This document shows, piece after piece, positions 43,783 through 51,302 of a stretch of DNA of 64,000 nt (within the stretch, counting starts at the first letter, position 1; the number at the start of each line of letters is the position of its first letter). This DNA is from Thermoplasmata archaeon. Its GTDB lineage: Archaea; Thermoplasmatota; Thermoplasmata; Thermoplasmatales; GCA-001856825. A program made the translations under genes and the position numbers. The notes below the pieces were generated by a model, which was not told the origin of the DNA, ran no database searches, and saw nothing but the letters and a program-made list of their open reading frames with translations. The stretch spans positions 49,957 to 113,956 of the forward strand of contig JAKAXD010000002.1 in NCBI GenBank assembly GCA_021816725.1. Reading direction: 5' to 3'.

Positions 43783-44946
43783 TTAGACCAACCGTTCGTT
43801 CCCATCATCCGTGCCTTCGTCTGATAGGCCAAGGGTCTTCACATTAGGCAGACTATTCCCAATGATCCCCTGAAGGTCCCCGAACATTCCTGAAAAATTC
43901 ACGATTGTTCTCTCTATCTCCCTTGTTCGTTTCGCCCACTGCCTTTCCATAGACCTTCTCTCTGCATCAATGTCATTTTTCATCCTCACAATTCCTTCTG
44001 CCACCGCTTCCACTCTCTGCCTGAATTGTGTGCTGGTGAGGTACCTGTACAAAATTTCCTTGGTTTCGTTGCTCCCCTCCCCCAGCCTCTTTTGGCGTGC
44101 TAGCTCAATGAGGTTCATCCTTGCAATCATTGCAAGAGGTATGGCATCCTCAAATCTGGTGACGAATATTCCATCTTTCATTCCAAATGTAGCTATTTCC
44201 TTCGGTAGTGTCTTTGAGACTATGATTCCAACTTCTGCGCCATATTTCACCATGTCCTCCTTGAGTTTAACGATCCATTCCTCACTCCATTCCTTCGTCC
44301 TTTTTGCCTCCCATGCAATTCTGCCGGATTCCGTTCCTGAAGAATTCCTGACTACCTGAATGATGTCCGGTCCCTTTATTCCCTGGGGAACAGAATCCAA
44401 GGAGTCGTATGGGAAAGCTGCTCTTACCCTGTCCTCCAATGCACCCTCTAGCACTTCACCCTGAGCCTGCTGAGATCCCTGTTCCAGTTTCTGGTTCAGT
44501 TCCTGCACCTTCTTCATCAGACCATCAATTTTCTCCTGATTTTCCCTCCTTTCAAGGTTGTATTCACCATCAAGTTCTCTCCTTACCATTTCCCGAATCC
44601 TCTTACGCTCCTCTTCTATCTGTCTTTCGGAAGACAGTTTCTGTTCCCGGACCAATTCCTCCATTTCCAGCCTCTTCTTTCTTTCCTCGCTTTCCATCCT
44701 TCTTGCCTCTTGAAGGTGTTTCTCCTTCACATTGATCTTATCCTCCATCTCGGCTATCTTCGAACTTAGTTCCTCACTTATCTCCTCCTTCATCTTCCCC
44801 CTTTCCTCTGACAGCTTCCTTTCAAGGTCCAATCGAAGTTTCTTTTCGTAAAGCTCCCTGACTTTGGATTCAATTGATTCTCTCAGAGCAGCGCTTACAG
44901 GGATCTCTGCACCGCAATTGGGGCAGGTTAAAGTGTCTTCGGCCAT
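43783..44946 (-). CDS. DUF2130 coiled-coil protein
   Basis: 387 residues. An N-terminal zinc-type knuckle LTCPNCGAEIPV, then a long charged coiled coil (about 25-165, very rich in Glu/Arg/Lys), then the DUF2130 domain: PDIIQVVRNSSGTESGRIAWE, AKRTKEWSEEWI, VSKTLPKEIATFGMKDGIFV. DUF2130 has been likened to restriction-endonuclease-like folds because of conserved E-x-K residues (here IAWEAKRT); nuclease activity is not demonstrated. Divergent from the acidic mini-ORF. Confidence 0.85.
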   Translation of the reverse strand: MAEDTLTCPNCGAEIPVSAALRESIESKVRELYEKKLRLDLERKLSEERGKMKEEISEELSSKIAEMEDKINVKEKHLQEARRMESEERKKRLEMEELVREQKLSSERQIEEERKRIREMVRRELDGEYNLERRENQEKIDGLMKKVQELNQKLEQGSQQAQGEVLEGALEDRVRAAFPYDSLDSVPQGIKGPDIIQVVRNSSGTESGRIAWEAKRTKEWSEEWIVKLKEDMVKYGAEVGIIVSKTLPKEIATFGMKDGIFVTRFEDAIPLAMIARMNLIELARQKRLGEGSNETKEILYRYLTSTQFRQRVEAVAEGIVRMKNDIDAERRSMERQWAKRTREIERTIVNFSGMFGDLQGIIGNSLPNVKTLGLSDEGTDDGNERLV

Positions 44947-45055
44947 GAATTATCAAGCTTCCGTTACTATTAATCCTTTTTTAGGGGGAATGGAAGTTGT
45001 TGATAAATGGTGAATGGAAGTCTTAGACTGCTATTCTGGACAAGAAATCAGCAAT

Positions 45056-45067
45056 CTTTTAATAAAT
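45056..45067 (+). promoter_or_regulatory. TATA-like element upstream of the acidic mini-ORF
   Basis: CTTTTAATAAAT about 40 nt before the ATG at 45102. It is followed by a strong GGAGGTG ribosome binding site at 45090-45096, so this transcript has a short leader, unlike many neighbours. Confidence 0.45.
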
Positions 45068-45101
45068 CATTTTCCTTCCCCCAAACGGTGGAGGTGCGCC
45101 A

Positions 45102-45161
45102 ATGTCGATCAAGAGAAGGCCCGATGACGATGAGGACGACGAGGATGATGATGATTTCTGA
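45102..45161 (+). CDS. Acidic 19-residue mini-ORF preceding the RimI-like gene
   Basis: ATG with GGAGGTG five nt upstream, one of the best ribosome binding sites in the window. It encodes a basic start (SIKRRP) followed by almost uninterrupted Asp/Glu to a final Phe. Its TGA (45159-45161) overlaps by two bases a CTG in the -1 frame that opens the acetyltransferase. It may be a leader peptide for coupled translation, or the real N-terminus of the acetyltransferase joined by -1 slippage at T-TTC before TGA, or by correcting a 1-bp error. Confidence 0.55.
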   Translation: MSIKRRPDDDEDDEDDDDF

Positions 45162-45619
45162 ACCCAGTCCTGAGAAGGGGTTCAATCAAGGACATTGATG
45201 ACATAGCCAAGGTGGAAAACAGGGCATTCGGAAGCCACGCTTATGATTACCCAGCATTGAAGTACATGCTTGGCATTGCCAATTCTATTACCACCGTGGC
45301 AACAGTTGATGGAAGGATAGTTGGTTACGCGAGCATTTTCTTCAGGAAAAACTCGAAGATATCTCATCTTGAAAGCATTGCTGTCGACCCAGAATTCCAG
45401 AATGCGGGCATTGGAGGGATGCTGATGGACGAGGTTGAGAGGATATCACTGGAGATGAACTGTTCATTGATAGTTTTGGAGACATTCGAGAAGAATGTTT
45501 CTGCCCTGAAACTTTACGAAAGGAGCGGTTTTAAGGCGAAGGAAGTGGTACAGGATTACTATCATATTCCCTTTGATGGATCCAGAAACGCCATAAGGTT
45601 TGAGAAAAGAATAAAGTGA
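45158..45619 (+). CDS. RimI-like GNAT acetyltransferase, non-standard start
   Basis: Resembles archaeal RimI-type protein N-terminal acetyltransferases: VLRRGSIKDIDDIAKVENRAF, then LESIAVDPEFQNAGIGGMLM (acetyl-CoA site, about 71-90 from the CTG) and ALKLYERSGFKAKEVVQDYY. The first GTG (45212) lies inside the conserved first helix and would remove strand 1, so the protein must begin earlier. No ATG/GTG/TTG occurs upstream before the in-frame stop. The CTG at 45158 overlaps the mini-ORF stop as CTGA, like the common ATGA coupling junction. Gives 153 residues. Confidence 0.7.
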   Translation: MNPVLRRGSIKDIDDIAKVENRAFGSHAYDYPALKYMLGIANSITTVATVDGRIVGYASIFFRKNSKISHLESIAVDPEFQNAGIGGMLMDEVERISLEMNCSLIVLETFEKNVSALKLYERSGFKAKEVVQDYYHIPFDGSRNAIRFEKRIK

Positions 45620-45653
45620 AATCATTATTTAGCCATTTTCAATAGAGTAGGGA

Positions 45654-46073
45654 ATGATCAGGGTCCTAGCGACAGGTGTTTTCGATATACTCCACCCGGG
45701 GCATGTGCATTTCCTGACAGAGGCAAAGAGGCTTGGAGACGAGCTGGTCGTTGTTGTGGCCAGAGATTCTGTAGCGCAGAGGATGAAGAGGCTTCCATTC
45801 ATCCCGGAAAACATCAGGGTCACTATGGTCGGAGCCCTCAAGCCTGTGGACAGGGCCATACTAGGAGTTGAGGGGAACATCTACGACATCCTTACTGTTG
45901 TGAAGCCGGATATCGTGGCACTAGGATATGACCAGGAATTCGACGCGAATGAAATTGTAGAAGAGGGAAAGAAGAGGGGATTAGAATTGAAGGTCGCAAG
46001 GATTTCCAAGTATTCTGATAGTGAGTTCGACGGAACTCGGAAGATCATAAAGATGCTCAAGGATAGGTCATAG
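45654..46073 (+). CDS. ribL: Archaeal FAD synthetase (RibL-type cytidylyltransferase fold)
   Basis: Adenylates FMN to FAD in archaea. 139 residues with RVLATGVFDILHPGHVHFL (HxGH motif at about 15-18), PDIVALGYDQEFD and KISKYSDSEFDGTRKI, where the last part is the S-x-x-T-like nucleotide site. Glycerol-3-phosphate cytidylyltransferase-like relatives exist, but the archaeal context and length favour RibL. Ends overlap the convergent phosphopantothenate synthetase by 6 bp. Confidence 0.87.
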   Translation: MIRVLATGVFDILHPGHVHFLTEAKRLGDELVVVVARDSVAQRMKRLPFIPENIRVTMVGALKPVDRAILGVEGNIYDILTVVKPDIVALGYDQEFDANEIVEEGKKRGLELKVARISKYSDSEFDGTRKIIKMLKDRS

Positions 46074-46805
46074 GTCGGGCCAGTTCGTGATTGACGACAT
46101 CCTTTCCCCTATGAACCTGATAGCCATTTCCGTGTTCTTTCCGTTTTCATAGGCGTTGAGGGTACCAGCGTATTCCGGCTCCCTGAGATTGTTCAGATTC
46201 TTGAACGCCCTCTCGACGTCATCTACTATTGTGATGTCACCGAATCTTGAAGTCCTTGACAGTGGATTAAGATCTATGGTTATGATGAATTTCCCCATTT
46301 TCTTGAGTGCTTCTGCCCTGTCTCCATCCTCAAGTGGTATGACAACTGTGTCAGCCGAAAATATTCCTCTGCTCTCGCAGCGGCCCCTATTGCTCTCGAG
46401 GCCAGGAATGTTGGCATCCTGGTTCAACCCCAATATTTCCATTCCCAGGTCCCTGAAGTATGAGACAATTTTCTCTATCCTTTCCCTTGACCAGTAGAAA
46501 ATGTTCGCCTCGACAAGTATTCCGTATCTCCTTGCTAACTTCACTATTTCCTCCCCTGCAAGTGCCGCGACATTTCCGTTGACGGATATCACGGCTCTTT
46601 CTGACTTCAATAATTTTTCCAATGCTGCCTTCTCCGCGTTCAGAGAGAAAGCCTGGCTCCTCTCCCCCATAAGGTAGTCGAAGGCCTCCCCCCTTCCGTG
46701 TGATATCAACCCTGATACCGTGACTACCCCCTTATCGTAAAAGTTCAGAAGGGCCTCCCTCTTCTTCAGGCTCCCATATCTTGGATGATTCTTAGGTATT
46801 TCCAA
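46068..46805 (-). CDS. 4-phosphopantoate--beta-alanine ligase (archaeal phosphopantothenate synthetase)
   Basis: Archaeal coenzyme A pathway enzyme replacing bacterial PanC. The 245 residues begin IPKNHPRYGSLKKREAL and contain GLISHGRGEAFDYLMGE, a hallmark (about 32-48), AVISVNGNVAALAGEEIV, and FIITIDLNPLSRTSRFGDITIVD in pieces (about 172-195). Overlaps the RecJ-like gene by 14 bp at its start, the last gene of the S15 operon. Confidence 0.92.
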   Translation of the reverse strand: MEIPKNHPRYGSLKKREALLNFYDKGVVTVSGLISHGRGEAFDYLMGERSQAFSLNAEKAALEKLLKSERAVISVNGNVAALAGEEIVKLARRYGILVEANIFYWSRERIEKIVSYFRDLGMEILGLNQDANIPGLESNRGRCESRGIFSADTVVIPLEDGDRAEALKKMGKFIITIDLNPLSRTSRFGDITIVDDVERAFKNLNNLREPEYAGTLNAYENGKNTEMAIRFIGERMSSITNWPDL

Positions 46806-48108
46806 GCTGCCCGCCTACCACTTCATCGAGTGCCTGGAGGAATTCCTCCTCCTTTCCATATGTAATCTCCCCTCCGGCAGCAATGTTGTGCCCGCCCCCA
46901 TGTCCACCAACCCTTGAAGCCGCTTCACCTATTGCTTTTGAGAGGTCCAGTCCCCTTGATACAAGCTCCCTCGTTGCTCTTGCTGATATCTTCGTACCCT
47001 TGTTTTTGTACAGGGCAACAACTGGCTTGTCATTATTCAGGAGATAGACCATCAGTGCACTTGCAGTAATGCCTGCCAGATATGGGTTTTCTACGTAAAC
47101 GAAATTGAGATTCCTCATCTCCCTCCTTAATTCATATGACTTCTTCACCTGCTCAAGGGCTTCCTTCCTGAATCTGACTGATAGATCGTCCATCTCGTCC
47201 TTTGCATAATCATTACCCATGAACCATGAAGTCGGGAGGCCCATCCTTCCGTTCCTTCCTGCTGCATCAAAATAATCACTCAACTGATTTCCTGTCATGC
47301 CGATATCCTTGAACATGAATACGTCCGATACTAGTGCCTCGTATCCTTCCCTTGCAACGTTTTGCCTTATGAGCCTCAGTGTAAGAGCATCTACGATTTT
47401 CTCCTTTTCGTCCGTCGTGAGATTCATTATAGGTGAGTCGGGGTCTATATTCATGTTCTGCAAAAAGTACCTTGATTCCTCCATGTTTCCGCTCAGTTGG
47501 TCAAAGTAAGGCTCCAGTGAAAGTATTATTGCCTCTGATATTGTTTTACCTGTGAGATTGATTTCCTTCGATGAGGGGTATCTGGCCTTGAGATCATCGA
47601 CTATCTTCCCGTTTATTCCATAGAATCCACCGATGTCCTGCTTGTCCCCTATTACACCAGCCATGAGTGCAGGGAAGAGGTCGTAATTTGAGCCGTCCAC
47701 TACCATTGAGAGCAAGAATGCAACAGTGCTGGAGCACGCCTCCTTCGTCCCATCGTAGCCGTACATTCTGGGATTAAGATTAATACATTTGCCATCGCCC
47801 GCTTCAGTGATCATGTGGTGGTCGACGATTATGACCTCGCTTGATTTCAGGTCATCTGGGATATCTGACCCCAGGTCACTTAAGATTATTGGGTAATCCC
47901 CGGATTCCCTGATCACGTCACCCTCCATAGAGCGTAGGAATGAAAGGTGGAATCGCTTGTTCAGTCTCCTGAGTGTTTCAGCAAGAATGAGGGCAGATGA
48001 GACACCATCTGCATCATAGTGGCTGAATACCCTAAAAAAATATTTCTCTCCTATTAGTCTCTTGGCCTCTTCAAATTTTGATGTGTAAGTCTCACTGAGT
48101 GATATCAT
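46792..48108 (-). CDS. DHH-family RecJ-like single-strand nuclease
   Basis: Archaeal RecJ/GAN-type phosphoesterase. FSHYDADGVSSALIL (motif I, about 28-42), ILSDLGSDIP, VIIVDHHMITEAGD (DHH, about 93-106), and C-terminal DHHA1 with VGGHGGGHNIAAGGEI (about 402-417). 438 residues. Family members take part in replication with GINS/CMG or degrade ssDNA/RNA. ATG overlaps the S15 stop. The conserved euryarchaeal S15-RecJ pairing supports the call. Confidence 0.9.
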   Translation of the reverse strand: MISLSETYTSKFEEAKRLIGEKYFFRVFSHYDADGVSSALILAETLRRLNKRFHLSFLRSMEGDVIRESGDYPIILSDLGSDIPDDLKSSEVIIVDHHMITEAGDGKCINLNPRMYGYDGTKEACSSTVAFLLSMVVDGSNYDLFPALMAGVIGDKQDIGGFYGINGKIVDDLKARYPSSKEINLTGKTISEAIILSLEPYFDQLSGNMEESRYFLQNMNIDPDSPIMNLTTDEKEKIVDALTLRLIRQNVAREGYEALVSDVFMFKDIGMTGNQLSDYFDAAGRNGRMGLPTSWFMGNDYAKDEMDDLSVRFRKEALEQVKKSYELRREMRNLNFVYVENPYLAGITASALMVYLLNNDKPVVALYKNKGTKISARATRELVSRGLDLSKAIGEAASRVGGHGGGHNIAAGGEITYGKEEEFLQALDEVVGGQLGNT

Positions 48109-48560
48109 TTGACATTTGACTTTGAAGCTGCCCTAGAATAATTCCAGCTTGCGGGAAGTTTACTCTTTCTCTTGTAATAGTCGCTGAGCCTCTTGATCTT
48201 TGCCTCTACCAGTTCTAATCCCCTCTTGTTCTTGAGGTCCTTTGGATTGACACCGAGATGCTTGTTCAAGTTAGCTGCCCTGTTCATCAATGCCGCAAGG
48301 TCTTCTGGCACCTGATCCTTCACACCACCATTCTCCAGAATCTTGGATATCCTAGCGCCCCTTATTTCCTTGACTTTGGGGATGCCGTACTGGTCTCTGA
48401 GGATCATTCCAAGTTTTGATTTGGTGAGACCCTCCTTTTTCAGCTTAATTATGAGTTGGTCCAGTTCTTCATTGCCCATATTAACCCAGCTGGGCTTACC
48501 TTCTCGAACCGGTCTTTTTGATCCTGCTCTTCCTCTCTTCCTGGTATGCATCCTCGCCAT
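48105..48560 (-). CDS. rps15: 30S ribosomal protein S15 (S13p/S15e)
   Basis: Small-subunit ribosomal protein binding 16S rRNA. Starts MARMHTRKRGRAGSKRP at the ATG at 48560, about 6 nt after AAGGTG; a longer start at 48581 is less likely. Contains LTKSKLGMILRDQYGIPKV, NLNKHLGVNPKDLKNKRGL and a basic tail. 151 residues, typical for archaea. First gene of the S15-RecJ-pantothenate operon. Confidence 0.95.
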   Translation of the reverse strand: MARMHTRKRGRAGSKRPVREGKPSWVNMGNEELDQLIIKLKKEGLTKSKLGMILRDQYGIPKVKEIRGARISKILENGGVKDQVPEDLAALMNRAANLNKHLGVNPKDLKNKRGLELVEAKIKRLSDYYKRKSKLPASWNYSRAASKSNVK

Positions 48561-48614
48561 TATTGCACCTTTCCTGTCCATTCAATTTTAATACTTAAGT
48601 TTTAATAGGTTCGG

Positions 48615-49703
48615 GTGTACGATGCTCTCGTGATAGGCGCTGGACCTGCTGGAACCAACGTTTCCTATCAACTCTCGAAGAGGGGATTCAAGGTCAGGAT
48701 GGTGGATATCAAGGAAAAGGTGGGAATCCCCAACCACTGCTCTGGACTGGTTGACAAGAGAGTAGTTGATCTTGTGGGAGAGGATCTTGTTACCGATAAA
48801 CCCTCCTCAGCCGAGATATCGACTCCATTCGGTTCCTTCAACTTAAGGTCCGACAGGATGCGAGTCATAGACAGGGTAGCTCTGGACCAGAAACTCGCAG
48901 CGATGGCGCAATCTGAGGGAACAGAAATGTCGCTGAGGACCATGCTGACAGGATTACGCCAGGGGAAGGAAGGCATCGTTGCAACCCTTAAGTCGAGGGA
49001 GGGATTTGAAACTGTAGAATCTAAATTCCTGATAGGCGCGGACGGACCAACCAGTTCCGTAAGGAGGAGGCTTGGCATTAAAGCCCCTAGGCTCCTCACT
49101 TCTCTTCAGTATGACCTGCAGCGTTCGTCTGATAAGGTGAAAATCAATCTAAATCGTAAAAATACTCCAGATTTTTTCTCATGGGAGATTCCAAATGGAG
49201 GCGAGGTGGAAGTCGGCGCTTCTGGACGGAATAGCGAGGAAGTTGTCAAGGCATTGACAGGAAGTGATACGATAAAGCGCAGGAGGGGAGGACTGATACC
49301 CATAGGTTCCACTGAGCTTGGGAATGGAAGATGCTTCCTTATCGGGGATGCCGCTGGACTCAGCAAGGCCACTACAGGGGGCGGCCTGTTTGCTGCTCTT
49401 GATTCCGGTAACGTGCTTGCAAATGCAATGGAAAAGGGAAATGGCGTCCTTCAGGATTACCAAAGGAGCTGGAAAAATTCGTTTGGTTCTGAAATTAAGA
49501 GAGATTACAAAATTCGGAAGCTTCTTGACAAATATGAGAAATACTACGGCTTGTGGGTGCCCCTTGTCAGTTCGAGCATTTCCGGCATTAACAGGGTTGG
49601 AGACGTGGATTATCCTTCCAAGACTCTTCTCTATATGCTTTATTCCATCCCCATGAGATTTCCGTTCGCAGTTGTAGAATTCATCTCAAACCTTGTAACA
49701 TGA
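48615..49703 (+). CDS. Geranylgeranyl reductase family flavoprotein
   Basis: FAD-dependent reductase that saturates the isoprenoid chains of archaeal membrane lipids. N-terminal ALVIGAGPAGTNVSYQLSK (FAD-binding, residues 4-22), VGIPNHCSGLVDKRVVD (about 41-57, the C-S-G motif of the family), FLIGADGPTSSVRRRLG, and FLIGDAAGLSKATTGGGLF (about 237-255). 362 residues. GTG start at 48615, divergent from the S15 operon. Confidence 0.9.
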   Translation: MYDALVIGAGPAGTNVSYQLSKRGFKVRMVDIKEKVGIPNHCSGLVDKRVVDLVGEDLVTDKPSSAEISTPFGSFNLRSDRMRVIDRVALDQKLAAMAQSEGTEMSLRTMLTGLRQGKEGIVATLKSREGFETVESKFLIGADGPTSSVRRRLGIKAPRLLTSLQYDLQRSSDKVKINLNRKNTPDFFSWEIPNGGEVEVGASGRNSEEVVKALTGSDTIKRRRGGLIPIGSTELGNGRCFLIGDAAGLSKATTGGGLFAALDSGNVLANAMEKGNGVLQDYQRSWKNSFGSEIKRDYKIRKLLDKYEKYYGLWVPLVSSSISGINRVGDVDYPSKTLLYMLYSIPMRFPFAVVEFISNLVT

Positions 49704-49748
49704 TAACATGATGGATTTAAGGACGGGTGCGAATGGATGTTAAACATC

Positions 49749-50192
49749 CTAATCTATGATCGTCTGGAAAACGATATGTGAAAAAGTGTTCTCTACTCCA
49801 GAAATCCCCCTAATCCTGTTAACAACCTTCTCGCCAAGTTCCCTGAGGTTTTTAGCCCTGACTTTTGCTATAATATCAAATTCCCCTGCAATTATGTGCA
49901 CTTCCTCAACACCTCCCAGTTTAGAAATGACCTGTGCCAGTTCCTCCTGTGTAGTGTTACCTATCTTCTTGAATGAAATGAAAACAAAGGCGAGGACATC
50001 AAGTCCCAACGATTCGTAGTCTAGTTTCACTGTAAACCTTTTAATGATGCCACCTTTCACAAGTCTTTCTAGCCTCTGGGCAACCGTCACCCTATTCAAC
50101 CTTAGTCTGTCCGCTATGTCTGTAACCCTGTCCCTGCCGTTTTCTTTTAAATATGTAACAATTTGATTATCAATTTCGTCAAATCCTTTCAT
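49749..50192 (-). CDS. Lrp/AsnC-family transcriptional regulator
   Basis: 147 residues: HTH domain (1-60; IADRLRLNRVTVAQRLERLV) and RAM/AsnC ligand-binding domain (65-147; VLAFVFISFKKIG, VEEVHIIAGEFDIIAKVRA). Family members regulate amino-acid metabolism and bind an amino-acid effector. A perfect palindrome lies 3 bp upstream of its ATG and it is divergent from an asparagine synthetase, an AsnC-like context; asparagine as effector is an inference. Confidence 0.92.
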   Translation of the reverse strand: MKGFDEIDNQIVTYLKENGRDRVTDIADRLRLNRVTVAQRLERLVKGGIIKRFTVKLDYESLGLDVLAFVFISFKKIGNTTQEELAQVISKLGGVEEVHIIAGEFDIIAKVRAKNLRELGEKVVNRIRGISGVENTFSHIVFQTIID

Positions 50193-50195
50193 AAT

Positions 50196-50209
50196 GTTAT
50201 AATTATAAC
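50196..50209. promoter_or_regulatory. Palindrome in the Lrp/asparagine synthetase divergent region
   Basis: GTTATAATTATAAC is a perfect 14-bp palindrome 3 bp from the Lrp start codon. It may be an Lrp operator, the regulator's own TATA element, or both. It lies about 63 bp before the synthetase start. Confidence 0.5.
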
Positions 50210-50239
50210 TAAAATTTAATGTTTATCATTCATTATGTC

Positions 50240-50252
50240 AATATATTTTTAA
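50240..50252 (+). promoter_or_regulatory. TATA-like box of the asparagine synthetase gene
   Basis: AATATATTTTTAA centred about 26 nt before the ATG at 50273, with no ribosome binding site; supports that start as leaderless over ATG 50288 or the earlier frame opening at 50219. Confidence 0.5.
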
Positions 50253-50272
50253 CTAAAAGCAATATGATATCA

Positions 50273-51214
50273 ATGATTGAAGTATGCATGATTGAAGAAC
50301 GCCTGATTGAAGAGTTCGTCGAAAAGGACAAGACCAAGCTTTTAACTGGAACGAGAGTAAATACCATCGTTAGGGGAAGCATGAAGCATTTCCTGGACGA
50401 GAAAGGATTTCTTGAAATCAACCCAGTAATCATCTCCCCCATTTCCGATCCTTTGAACCATCCGGTTGACGATCCAGTTCTAAGTTACTATGGTTACAAG
50501 TACAGGTTGACAAAATCTATGATTTTCCATAAGCAACTCGCCCTGATTCATTTTGAGAAAATCTACTCCTTTTCCCCAAATATCAGGATTGAACCGTTGG
50601 AAAGGAAAAATACTGGAAGACACCTTGCTGAGTTTACCCAGCTCGATCTCGAAGTAAGGGATAAGGGGCGGGATTTTGTGATGGGACTGGCTGAAGAAAT
50701 GCTTAATTTCACAATTTTAAAAGTAAGGAAATCAATGGAGCCGGATCTTCTCAACCCGTTACTGAAAGAGTATTCAACCCCCTTCAGGAGGGTCAGGTAT
50801 CTCGATGCAATTAGCGCATACGGTAGGGATTTTGAGTCAATAATGAGTTCTGAGGCAAGGGAACCCTTCTGGATTATAGACATACCTCTGGAAGAAAGAG
50901 AATTCTACGATAGAGAAAAGGAAGAGGAGAAAGGTGTTCTCATGGATATGGACCTCATTTACCCTCTTGGATACGGAGAAGCAATAAGTGGGGGAGAAAG
51001 GGAGTTTTCATACGATAGAATTCTTGAACGCATAGCCAAGAAGGGACAGAGAAAGGAGGACTATTCATTGCTCCTTGAAGCTTCAAGGAGAGGTTTGCAC
51101 CCATCTGCCGGATTTGGAATAGGGATAGAAAGACTAGTTAGATTCATAGTAGGGTCCGAGGATATCAGTGAGGTCGTCCTCTTTCCAAAGGAGATAGGCA
51201 AATATGTTCTGTAG
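50273..51214 (+). CDS. AsnRS-like archaeal asparagine synthetase (class II synthetase catalytic core)
   Basis: Stand-alone class II aaRS core without an anticodon-binding domain, like Pyrococcus AS-AR that makes asparagine from aspartate and ammonia. Seen: FLEINPVIISPISDPLNHP (motif 1 area), LTKSMIFHKQLALI, RHLAEFTQLDLEVR (motif 2, about 126-139), EAISGGEREFSYDRIL and HPSAGFGIGIERLVRFIVG (motif 3, about 275-293). About 313 residues. Divergent from an Lrp/AsnC regulator, matching asparagine control. An AspRS/AsnRS paralogue with another role is possible. Confidence 0.85.
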   Translation: MIEVCMIEERLIEEFVEKDKTKLLTGTRVNTIVRGSMKHFLDEKGFLEINPVIISPISDPLNHPVDDPVLSYYGYKYRLTKSMIFHKQLALIHFEKIYSFSPNIRIEPLERKNTGRHLAEFTQLDLEVRDKGRDFVMGLAEEMLNFTILKVRKSMEPDLLNPLLKEYSTPFRRVRYLDAISAYGRDFESIMSSEAREPFWIIDIPLEEREFYDREKEEEKGVLMDMDLIYPLGYGEAISGGEREFSYDRILERIAKKGQRKEDYSLLLEASRRGLHPSAGFGIGIERLVRFIVGSEDISEVVLFPKEIGKYVL

Positions 51215-51254
51215 CTATTGATAGCACGGAAAGCAATTCTCCAAATATTTGTGA

Positions 51255-51270
51255 ATTATGTTTATTAACC
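51255..51270 (+). promoter_or_regulatory. Promoter element of the peptide ABC operon
   Basis: ATTATGTTTATTAACC in the 88-bp gap before the first permease. GGTGA (51292-51296) lies 6 nt before the TTG start at 51303, so this transcript is led by a Shine-Dalgarno. A CAAATATTTG palindrome (51242-51251) sits just upstream. Confidence 0.4.
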
Positions 51271-51302
51271 AGTTTTCCATTTTCGTGGGACGGTGAACTA
51301 TA

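Noticed and set aside
45105-45160. GAT/GAC/GAG repeat as a microsatellite or CRISPR-like repeat
   Set aside because: It is the codon run of the acidic mini-ORF; units are irregular and there are no spacers.
51242-51251. CAAATATTTG palindrome upstream of the ABC operon as an operator
   Set aside because: A short AT-rich palindrome expected by chance and with no known regulator nearby; mentioned only with the promoter.
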